Part shown: in pieces, positions 1 through 4,421 of the stretch | Numbering within the stretch: the stretch's first letter is position 1 | Layout: every line of letters begins with the position of its first letter | DNA from: Candidatus Moranbacteria bacterium UBA2206 | GTDB lineage: Bacteria > Patescibacteriota > Minisyncoccia > Moranbacterales > UBA2206 | Direction: 5' to 3' | Assembly (NCBI GenBank): GCA_002328565.1 | Contig: DCUU01000062.1 | Location: 1-6,983 of the forward strand | DNA: 6,983 bases | The notes under the pieces: generated by a model | Database searches by the model: none | The model's input: only the letters and a program-made list of their open reading frames with translations | Told to the model about the DNA's origin: nothing | Made by a program: the position numbers and the translations under genes

Positions 1-685
1 TATGATCAATATGCGGATTTTCATATGAAGAACCACCACGCACATATCCGCCAGCACGCTCAATAATCTTAATCACGCGATAGAAAGCCGTGAAGCCTTT
101 AGGAGTTGCACCATAATCAATTTGACTATCACGCCACGCGCGCAAACGAGGCAAAAGGATTTTCTCACGGATAAATTCCAAATATGTTTCAAGTGCTAAC
201 TCATCAGCAGAAATATAGCCATACTCTTTACCCTCAATCGATTCGCCTTTCTTTTTGGTAGTTTTAAATTCAGTTATCGCACCAGTAGAATATCGGATCT
301 TCGCGTGCGGAAATTTAACCGAGCCATTAGCAGGAATAAGCCAACCAGAAAGCAGAGGCGATTTAGACACTAAAGAAATAATCTCATCTTGCACTAACTC
401 AGCTTGGTCTTGTGTAATAGCAACCGACAGAGTTTTATATTTTGCCCCATTTAAAAAATGTTTAAGAATATAATACAAATGTTTGCGTGCAAAAATAGAA
501 GTTTTACCAAACCCATTGCCAGCGTGTAGTCCATTTTCACGCGACACTGATTTAACCAAATATTCCATTTGACCAGCATGCGAAAATTGTCCGCCTAAAA
601 TTAAATCCTCGAAAGGTAGCCAGTCGCGCTCTTTGTCAATTTTATCAATAGCGAAAAGAATTAGTTTAGCGATTTTATCATTCAT
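1..685 (-). CDS. terL: Terminase large subunit, N-terminal ATPase part (gene runs off the left edge)
   Basis: This is the DNA-packaging motor ATPase that pumps phage DNA through the portal. The visible 228 residues hold the motifs of the ATPase domain in the right order: a variant Walker A, AGNGFGKT (residues 55-62); Walker B, YGYISADE, with acidic D161/E162 (155-162); and the coupling motif GATPKG (192-197). An ENPHID segment follows near residue 222. The C-terminal nuclease domain lies outside the window. The start is the ATG at 685: upstream ATGs at about 700 and 695 are in other frames and meet stops within a few codons. No Shine-Dalgarno motif precedes it. About 1 kb of structured non-coding DNA separates it from the terS-like gene, which lies upstream on the same strand. 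The motif set makes the family assignment secure; the subfamily is not resolved. Confidence 0.93.
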   Translation of the reverse strand, partial: MNDKIAKLILFAIDKIDKERDWLPFEDLILGGQFSHAGQMEYLVKSVSRENGLHAGNGFGKTSIFARKHLYYILKHFLNGAKYKTLSVAITQDQAELVQDEIISLVSKSPLLSGWLIPANGSVKFPHAKIRYSTGAITEFKTTKKKGESIEGKEYGYISADELALETYLEFIREKILLPRLRAWRDSQIDYGATPKGFTAFYRVIKIIERAGGYVRGGSSYENPHIDH

Positions 686-719
686 AGTTTTATCATACCA
701 TAAAAAGAAAATATCAAGC

Positions 720-728
720 TGTGGATAA
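720..728 (-). promoter_or_regulatory. Perfect DnaA-box 9-mer
   Basis: The 9-mer TTATCCACA reads on the minus strand, 35 bases upstream of the terL start. It matches the consensus DnaA box exactly. A second copy in opposite orientation lies on the far side of the terS gene (2409-2417), and two more lie inside genes. Occupancy by host DnaA is inference; chance cannot be excluded for a single site. Confidence 0.3.
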
Positions 729-746
729 CTTCCGACTTTAAGCGGT

Positions 747-775
747 GCTCGCTACGCTCGACCTTTTATATTAAA
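747..775. repeat. Direct repeat, copy 1 (partner at 994-1023)
   Basis: This 29-nt stretch begins GCTCGCTACGCTCG and ends TATATTAAA. It recurs at 994-1023 with one inserted C after the ACCTTT segment. The GCTCGCTACGCTCG core also occurs in a third, extended form at about 954-980. The repeats bracket the 788-929 inverted repeat, which suggests a shared origin as dispersed small elements. Confidence 0.75.
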
Positions 776-787
776 TGCAAGGAGGGA

Positions 788-929
788 CGGACAATTTTCG
801 CTTGAATTTTGAAATATAACAAGGAAATTTTGACACTTTGATTTTCTTCACTCATTACATTTCACTCGAAAATCAAAAAGTCAAAATAACTTTTAAACTT
901 TCAAAACTCAATCGGAAAATATCCATCCG
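788..929 (-). repeat. Long imperfect inverted repeat upstream of terL
   Basis: The arms are about 788-846 and 868-929. The central pairing is 828-846 with 868-886 (17 of 19 positions), followed outward by 802-814 with 899-911, 794-800 with 913-920 (one bulged base) and 788-791 with 926-929. Of the mismatches, C836/A878 and A806/C907 become G-U pairs if the minus strand is the RNA, which fits a leader of the terL mRNA. Nine-base copies of TTTTATATT flank it at 764-772 and 931-939. Confidence 0.6.
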
Positions 930-993
930 CTTTTATATTTAAGCCAATGTGTTCGCTTCGCTCGCTACGCTCGCTCGCTCATCTTCCGAAGGG

Positions 994-1023
994 GCTCGCT
1001 ACGCTCGACCTTTCTATATTAAA
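994..1023. repeat. Direct repeat, copy 2 (partner at 747-775)
   Basis: This is the second copy of the GCTCGCTACGCTCG...TATATTAAA repeat, with a single inserted C relative to copy 1. It is followed by AAGGAG, and a similar AAGGAG sits a few bases after copy 1, so the similarity may extend beyond the core. Confidence 0.75.
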
Positions 1024-1031
1024 AAGGAGTA

Positions 1032-1082
1032 ATTTTCGAAACGAACCGCTCGGAGTACCGAGCTTTCTTTCGTTTCGAAAAT
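1032..1082. repeat. Two-tier perfect stem-loop
   Basis: A 14-bp perfect outer stem (ATTTTCGAAACGAA at 1032-1045 with 1069-1082) encloses a second stem, GCTCGG/CCGAGC (1048-1053 with 1058-1063), with an AGTA loop. It would form a strong hairpin in RNA of either strand or a cruciform in DNA. No T-run follows directly, so it is not a clear terminator. The outer arm shares the 11-mer TTCGTTTCGAA with the terS leader at 2292-2302. Confidence 0.8.
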
Positions 1083-1131
1083 CATTGTTTTATACTTGCA
1101 CCTACGCCAAAACCGCAGTGCCAGCCGCAGT

Positions 1132-1213
1132 TTCTCCCCCCCTCAAACTCCCCCTCTCTCCTTGGCTTCCTCCAAGAATGAAAGGGGCTTTTTTAGAAAT
1201 GAGGGGGGGAGAA
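1132..1213 (+). repeat. Nested stem-loop with 13-bp perfect outer arms and terminator-like interior
   Basis: The outer arms TTCTCCCCCCCTC (1132-1144) and its complement (1201-1213) match perfectly. Inside, CCCCT (1151-1155) pairs with AGGGG (1183-1187) and encloses CTTGG/CCAAG (1161-1165 with 1172-1176). A run of six T follows the inner stem at 1189-1194 on the plus strand, so the inner part could be an intrinsic terminator for plus-strand transcription. The outer pairing would compete with that by sequestering the flanks. Confidence 0.6.
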
Positions 1214-1224
1214 CCAGCTCATCG

Positions 1225-1280
1225 GCACCACTGAAAAATGAATTCACCCTGCCTCTTCATTTTTCTTTTGGCTCCGGTGC
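1225..1280. repeat. Stem-loop
   Basis: GAAAAATGAA (1233-1242) pairs perfectly with TTCATTTTTC (1256-1265). Five more pairs form farther out, GCACC (1225-1229) with GGTGC (1276-1280). It lies between the G+C-rich 1132-1213 structure and the 1322-1485 domain and has no coding explanation. Confidence 0.6.
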
Positions 1281-1321
1281 AATTAAAATGCAGAAACAAA
1301 CAAAGAAAAAACAAAAAGAAA

Positions 1322-1485
1322 GTCGCCGATAAAGTACTAGCGCGCACGAGAATTTTTGTCCAAGCGTTTCACTATTTGATAATGGGGCTACGCCCCAAAC
1401 CCCAAAGGTGAAAACAAGTCGTCTAAACGACGACTGGACAAAAAATTCTCGGCTTGCACATAGAATAAAGTTTTGTGACGGCGAC
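1322..1485. repeat. Nested multi-stem domain
   Basis: GTCGCCG (1322-1328) pairs with CGGCGAC (1479-1485). Within it CGAGAATTTTTGTCCA (1347-1362) pairs with 1436-1452 with a one-base bulge. Inside that, GTTTCAC (1366-1372) pairs with GTGAAAAC (1408-1415, one bulge) around the hairpin GGGGC-TAC-GCCCC (1384-1396), and AGTCGTC-TAAAC-GACGACT (1417-1435) forms a second branch. The hierarchy of enclosing helices and branches is what a folded RNA looks like; chance hairpins are less often so well nested. Confidence 0.6.
1379..1406. repeat. 28-nt hairpin repeat, copy 1 (loop TAC)
   Basis: The unit is ATAATGGGGCT, a short loop, then GCCCC followed by AAACCCCAAA. It matches the copy at 1665-1692 in 26 of 28 positions, and both differences lie in the loop (TAC here, TTT there). 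The tail reads as (GGGGTTT)2-like on the minus strand. Confidence 0.8.
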
Positions 1486-1488
1486 ACT

Positions 1489-1538
1489 TTTGAAAACCCC
1501 ATTGTTTCGGGCTAACCCGAAAAAATGTGGTTTTCAAA
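1489..1538. repeat. Two-tier stem-loop
   Basis: Positions 1489-1503 pair with 1524-1538 in 14 of 15 places. They enclose the perfect hairpin TTTCGGG-CTAA-CCCGAAA (1505-1522). The single mismatch (C1499/T1528) is not a wobble on either strand. The design resembles the 1032-1082 element. Confidence 0.7.
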
Positions 1539-1552
1539 CTTTCCTCTTTGTG

Positions 1553-1630
1553 GCAATTCATTGAAGAAAACATCGGGCTAACGCCCTGCTGTTTTCACTT
1601 TTTGATTGTTCGCTATGCGAACTGAATTGC
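1553..1630. repeat. Three-way stem-loop domain
   Basis: GCAATTCA (1553-1560) pairs with TGAATTGC (1623-1630). Inside are two branches: GAAAAC (1566-1571) with GTTTTC (1591-1596) around a GGGC-TAAC-GCCC hairpin, and GTTCGC-TAT-GCGAAC (1608-1622). This is the form of a multibranch junction. Confidence 0.6.
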
Positions 1631-1661
1631 TTTTGGCGGAACCCTAATCAATCCGCCAAAA
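1631..1661. repeat. Perfect 10-bp stem-loop
   Basis: TTTTGGCGGA (1631-1640) pairs with TCCGCCAAAA (1652-1661) around an 11-base loop. It lies about 40 bases past the terS stop on the minus strand and directly abuts the 1553-1630 domain. It could help end the terS transcript, although no T-run follows on the minus strand. Confidence 0.7.
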
Positions 1662-1664
1662 TTA

Positions 1665-1692
1665 ATAATGGGGCTTTGCCCCAAACCCCAAA
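1665..1692. repeat. 28-nt hairpin repeat, copy 2 (loop TTT)
   Basis: This is the second copy of the 1379-1406 unit, ending 8 bases from the terS stop. The GGGGC-TTT-GCCCC hairpin (1670-1682) is followed on the minus strand by an A/T-rich tract (ATTATTAATTTT), so it could serve as a weak terminator or as an RNA-stabilising end of the terS message. Confidence 0.75.
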
Positions 1693-1700
1693 TACAAAAA

Positions 1701-2285
1701 TTAAATTTCCCGCTTTGGTGTTTTTATTAAAACACCTTGTTCCAAATCGCAACCATATTTTTGAGAGGCTCGCTGAAAAATTGCAATAATATTATCATCG
1801 GTGGCAGAATCGGGATTGCGCAAAACTGAATAATAGAGTTTTATCATTTTTTCAAAATCATCAACATCCAAATCAAGCGTGCCATTTTCCAAACGCTCAA
1901 TGATATGATCAAAAGAAATTTTTGCAAGGAATAAAACTTTTTTTTGGTGTTGCGCAACATCCTCAACTTCTTGGTCGAATTTTGCAAATAATGCTTTAGT
2001 AGATTCTTGCTGTAATTGTTTTGAATAATGAATGAAGTGGCGAGAAAGTGCGTCTTTAGAAAGTACGACGCCGTATTTTTTTTTAATTTCTTCGGCTAGT
2101 TCGATTAAAGTATGAGTAGGACGCAAGGCGTGAATTTCGTCAAGCAATCCACTATTACAAACAGAACAATTAGTATTAACAAGATTGATTTGATTTTTTT
2201 TTAGTTCGAAAATGTCGTTCGCATTATTCGCGCGAATTTCGTTTTGTTCGTCTTGATTTTCGTTTTGGTTTTGTTCGTTTTCCAT
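1701..2285 (-). CDS. Zinc-finger/helix-turn-helix DNA-binding protein, probable terminase small subunit
   Basis: The product of 194 residues probably recognises phage DNA and hands it to TerL. The N-terminus (about 1-20) is a low-complexity Asn/Gln/Glu tract. Next comes CSVC (C40, C43), a helical stretch resembling a helix-turn-helix (about 55-82), and RHFIH (H83, H86). The C-x2-C ... R-H-x2-H spacing around a helix-turn-helix recurs in phage DNA-binding proteins and could bind zinc. Residues about 95-155 are helical and could oligomerise. The frame is open up to 2393, but the start at 2285 is preferred because a good promoter (-10 at 2374-2379) lies inside the longer version and the extra N-terminus is Lys/Arg/Glu low complexity. 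No Shine-Dalgarno motif is present. The assignment as TerS comes from position and size; a transcriptional regulator is the main alternative. Confidence 0.65.
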   Translation of the reverse strand: MENEQNQNENQDEQNEIRANNANDIFELKKNQINLVNTNCSVCNSGLLDEIHALRPTHTLIELAEEIKKKYGVVLSKDALSRHFIHYSKQLQQESTKALFAKFDQEVEDVAQHQKKVLFLAKISFDHIIERLENGTLDLDVDDFEKMIKLYYSVLRNPDSATDDNIIAIFQRASQKYGCDLEQGVLIKTPKREI

Positions 2286-2286
2286 A

Positions 2287-2332
2287 GTTCGTTCGTTTCG
2301 AAGGTTAGAAAGAAAAGAGGTTCGTTCGTTTC
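2287..2332 (-). repeat. Pair of direct 13-mer repeats in the terS leader
   Basis: GAAACGAACGAAC (minus strand) occurs at 2320-2332 and again at 2287-2299, ending one base before the ATG at 2285, with starts 33 bases apart. The region between is purine/pyrimidine-skewed. Such repeats next to a small terminase gene are candidates for an operator or a pac-type recognition site, but the sequence alone does not show binding. Confidence 0.5.
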
Positions 2333-2373
2333 TTTCTTTGCTTCTTTCTTTTCTTTTTTTCGTTCCTCGTTTG

Positions 2374-2401
2374 ATTATAACACCCCATGTCAAGTTTGCA
2401 A
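2374..2401 (-). promoter_or_regulatory. Sigma-70-type promoter for the terS-like gene
   Basis: On the minus strand a consensus -10, TATAAT (2374-2379), sits 16 bases downstream of TTGCAA (2396-2401), which matches the -35 consensus at 4 of 6 positions. A perfect TTGACA (2388-2393) also lies here but is only 8 bases from the -10. The leader to the ATG at 2285 would be roughly 80 nt. The -10 overlaps a plus-strand TATAAC (2376-2381), so the site may fire in both directions, though no good plus-strand -35 was found. Confidence 0.5.
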
Positions 2402-2408
2402 ATAAAAG

Positions 2409-2417
2409 TTATCCACA
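2409..2417 (+). promoter_or_regulatory. Perfect DnaA-box 9-mer in the divergent gap
   Basis: TTATCCACA reads on the plus strand, just upstream of the -35 region of the terS promoter and directly before a run of eight G (2418-2425). It mirrors the minus-strand copy at 720-728. Binding by DnaA here could affect the promoter; this is inference. Confidence 0.35.
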
Positions 2418-2461
2418 GGGGGGGGCTATGCAAAGATTTAAAAAAAAGATATACTCGATTT

Positions 2462-2632
2462 ATGATTTCACCAAGACGCGCAAAGCGCTTACAAAAATTA
2501 TTACAAAGACAAATGCGAGAAGCAACCAAAGGAAGATTGCAAGAGATTTTGAAACCAAAGCCAAGATTTTGGCCAAAGTGGTTTTATAAATTTATTGTCA
2601 AAATTTTATTAGATATACCAGAAACAAAATGA
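2462..2632 (+). CDS. Small basic protein upstream of portal, unknown function
   Basis: The predicted product has 56 residues. Its first half is highly basic (RRAKRLQKLLQRQ, about 5-17), then comes KPKPRFWPKWFYK (31-43) with a hydrophobic aromatic stretch (about 39-52) too short to be a sure membrane segment. Its stop overlaps the portal start in an ATGA arrangement at 2629-2632, which supports translational coupling and a real gene. The frame is open to an ATG at 2387, but the added residues are unlike the rest and overlap the promoter region, so the start at 2462 is preferred. A competing frame (2428-2589) has the better upstream G-run but reads as low-complexity Lys/Thr. Small basic proteins with a Pro/Trp-rich tail occur next to portal genes in other phages as far as I recall; no role is claimed. 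Confidence 0.55.
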   Translation: MISPRRAKRLQKLLQRQMREATKGRLQEILKPKPRFWPKWFYKFIVKILLDIPETK

Positions 2633-4038
2633 AAGAAACAAAAACAATCTACACACAAGAAGAAGCAAAAAATATTGTTTCTGATTTTATCAAAGAAACA
2701 AATTCAATCAGACAAGAAAGACAAGACACTTTTGTTAAATTTGAAAAATTTGTTATTGACGGCGAGCAATGGTATGAAGATGAAAAGCCAGAGGGAGATA
2801 AACCAGTTTTGACATTTAATCAAAGTGAGGATCATTATTTTACATATTTAGCAAAACTTTTTCCAAGAAATAGTGAAACAGGAACATTGGCAATTGGGGT
2901 GAAAGTAGAGGGAGAAAAAAAAGAGGAAGCAGAAAAAGAAATTTTAGAAACTTACAAAGATAATAAACTTGGTAGTATAGTTTTAGAGCAAGCACAGAAT
3001 TTTTTTATAGGTGGTACAGGTTGCTTTTATTATCCACAAGATGAAATTAGTGGAAAAGCAAAAATAATTTCACTTGATCCGACGACGGTTTATCTTGGTT
3101 GGAATGGTGGGCAACTTTCACAATTTGCTTTTGAGGATGAAATTTCTTTAGCAGATACAAACAACACAAAACAGAATTGGCTAATTTCAGCCATTACAAA
3201 ATTAATCACAGGAGAAACAGAAGCCACTAGAAAATTCAAAAAAACCAAACGGATCACATATTGGGATAACACTTGTCAAATAATTGCAGTAGGTGATGAT
3301 TATAAAATTACCAAAAATGAAAACGGATTTATTCCATTTTCATGGATTCCAAATATGCCAAAAGCACACAGACACGAGGGGATTCCAGAAACTAAAAAAC
3401 TTTATACACTAGACAAAGAATTTAATCAAAGAGCCTCAGATTTTGCCTTGCGAGTTAAGTCAAACACAAAAGCAGTTTTAGCGGCCTTTACAGATAAAGA
3501 TATGTCAAAAATTGACGAGGAAGAAATAAGCGGAATTTTACCATTTGGAAAAGATGATCGAGCAGAGTTTTTGAAATTAGAAGAAAATAAAGAATTGTTA
3601 GATTATCTTAATTTGCTATCGGATAGAATTGGAGAAAAAATGGCAGTCAATGAAGCAGTCAAAGGAGCAGTCAAATCAAATGTTTCTAGTTTAGCAATGG
3701 TTTATTATTTTTCCCCACTTATGGACAGAATAGGATTGAAAAGAATTTTTTGGGACGAGGCTTTTCGAGAATTAAACAAAGCGATTTTGTTTTATAAATT
3801 CAAATCAATGGAATTTAAAACAGAGCCAATTTATGAACCAGTTTTGCTTTCCGACCAAAGCACTAAGATTGATAATGTAATAAAAATGATTGATAGCAAA
3901 TTAATTTCTCATGAGGACGCAATCGACCAATTACGAGGATCAGAAAATGCGAAAGTAAAAGTTGCAGAAATTTTGGAAGATGTGAAAAAATTTGAACCAG
4001 TAAAAGATAATAGTGAAAACCAGTACATTACAATTTAA
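2629..4038 (+). CDS. Portal protein
   Basis: The portal forms the dodecameric ring at one capsid vertex, docks TerL during packaging and later joins the tail. The 469-residue length fits the SPP1 gp6-like portal family. Recognisable segments are FVIDGEQWYEDEKP (41-54) followed by PVLTFNQ (59-65), typical of the portal N-terminal part; a glycine-rich FFIGGTGCFYYPQ (about 125-137); and, past mid-length, a GIPETKKLYTLDKEFNQRAS segment comparable to the 'G.S......l.d..N...SD' stretch of portals. The C-terminus is helical and charged. It overlaps the preceding small gene by four bases, consistent with coupling, and has no Shine-Dalgarno motif. Codons here are more A/T-biased than in the scaffold and capsid genes downstream, possibly a mosaic junction. 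A perfect DnaA 9-mer (3030-3038) lies inside the gene. Confidence 0.88.
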   Translation: MKETKTIYTQEEAKNIVSDFIKETNSIRQERQDTFVKFEKFVIDGEQWYEDEKPEGDKPVLTFNQSEDHYFTYLAKLFPRNSETGTLAIGVKVEGEKKEEAEKEILETYKDNKLGSIVLEQAQNFFIGGTGCFYYPQDEISGKAKIISLDPTTVYLGWNGGQLSQFAFEDEISLADTNNTKQNWLISAITKLITGETEATRKFKKTKRITYWDNTCQIIAVGDDYKITKNENGFIPFSWIPNMPKAHRHEGIPETKKLYTLDKEFNQRASDFALRVKSNTKAVLAAFTDKDMSKIDEEEISGILPFGKDDRAEFLKLEENKELLDYLNLLSDRIGEKMAVNEAVKGAVKSNVSSLAMVYYFSPLMDRIGLKRIFWDEAFRELNKAILFYKFKSMEFKTEPIYEPVLLSDQSTKIDNVIKMIDSKLISHEDAIDQLRGSENAKVKVAEILEDVKKFEPVKDNSENQYITI

Positions 4039-4049
4039 TTGATTTTTTT

Positions 4050-4322
4050 AGTCTGATTGGATTGGCGCGCTTTGCGCAAATAGTACCAATTTTAAAAAAA
4101 TTGCTTGCTTATCTAAGGAAATTTTATGCATAAATTATCTAGTTGATCAGGATAATGTTTATAAGCCGTAGAATTGGTGCGCCTAGATAAGACCCACGGA
4201 ATTGCTCCGATTGATTTTAAAATTATCAAGTCGACGGACATTGATTCTATCAATAAAATGCCGAAAGCAATAGAAAATTTGGTCAAAAGGGCGAAATAAC
4301 GACCTGTCCAACCAATCAGGCT
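4050..4322 (+). ncRNA. Candidate structured RNA between portal and scaffold
   Basis: A closing helix joins 4050-4060 to 4312-4322 (11 pairs, one U-G) and continues, after one bulged A, with 4062-4065 to 4308-4311. Inside are a GCGC-TTT-GCGC hairpin (4067-4077), helix A (4083-4092 with 4171-4180, 10 pairs, two U-G) and helix B (4108-4118 with 4182-4191, 10 pairs, one bulged A). A and B cross, so together they would make a pseudoknot with only one base between their 3' strands. Smaller hairpins lie at 4134-4156 and 4240-4254. All three wobble pairs work only if the plus strand is RNA, which matches the direction of the head genes. No known ribozyme, riboswitch or intron class was recognised. 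An open frame with protein-like content but no ATG runs through the 3' half (4165-4289). Confidence 0.5.
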
Positions 4323-4421
4323 AAAGTAATTAATTTTTAATTTTATTTTTAAACATAGACTCGTCTGCCTCGTAGCGACCTAATTTTTAGCAATCGCAAT
4401 GACAAACAGTCTGAAAAATCT
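4323..4421 (+). other. A/T-rich leader of the scaffold gene
   Basis: After the structured element comes a leader containing TAATTTTTAATTTTA (4331-4345), a 15-mer repeated just before the capsid gene (4932-4946). The scaffold frame stays open upstream to a TAG at 4356 but contains no ATG, GTG or TTG start in a good setting, so it is treated as untranslated. No Shine-Dalgarno motif or clear promoter was seen. Confidence 0.4.

Larger units (their letters stand above)
686..1700. other. Non-coding gap of about 1 kb, dense in inverted repeats; candidate structured RNA or packaging element
   Basis: No convincing gene is present; the open frames here are low-complexity or proline/serine-rich products of the repeats. 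At least a dozen stem-loops can be drawn by eye, several nested: 788-929, 1032-1082, 1132-1213, 1225-1280, 1322-1485 (enclosing 1347-1452), 1489-1538, 1553-1630, 1631-1661 and 1670-1682. Many hairpins share a loop of the CTA, CTAA or TAT type between short G+C-rich arms. The gap lies inside the minus-strand terS-terL pair, so it would be transcribed as a leader or spacer if the two form one operon. Two internal mismatches in the 788-929 repeat become G-U pairs only in minus-strand RNA, while a terminator-like T6 run after a stem (1189-1194) reads on the plus strand, so the strand is unresolved. Possible roles are a large structured non-coding RNA, a pac/cos site, or an array of small palindromic elements. 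Confidence 0.6.

Noticed and set aside
255..473. Plus-strand frame of 72 codons
   Set aside because: It is antisense to terL, whose ATPase motifs are clear on the other strand.
947..1332. Two overlapping plus-strand open frames in the terS-terL gap
   Set aside because: The products are Ser/Leu/Pro and Lys/Gln low complexity produced by repeats and homopolymer-like arms; no domain, no ribosome binding site, and they run through perfect hairpins.
1257..1573. Two overlapping minus-strand open frames in the same gap
   Set aside because: They cross nested inverted repeats, look unlike proteins and overlap each other; best explained by the structure of the DNA.
2388..2393. Perfect TTGACA as the -35 of the terS promoter
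   Set aside because: It is only 8 bases from the TATAAT; the TTGCAA at 16 bases is the better-spaced -35.
4044..4050. T-TTT-TTA slippery heptamer directly before the structured element
   Set aside because: It lies after the portal stop codon (4036-4038), so no ribosome from the portal frame would reach it, and no joined downstream frame was found.
4050..4322. Group I intron
   Set aside because: The flanks do not join into one reading frame, the portal ends before it, and I could not find convincing conserved core segments.
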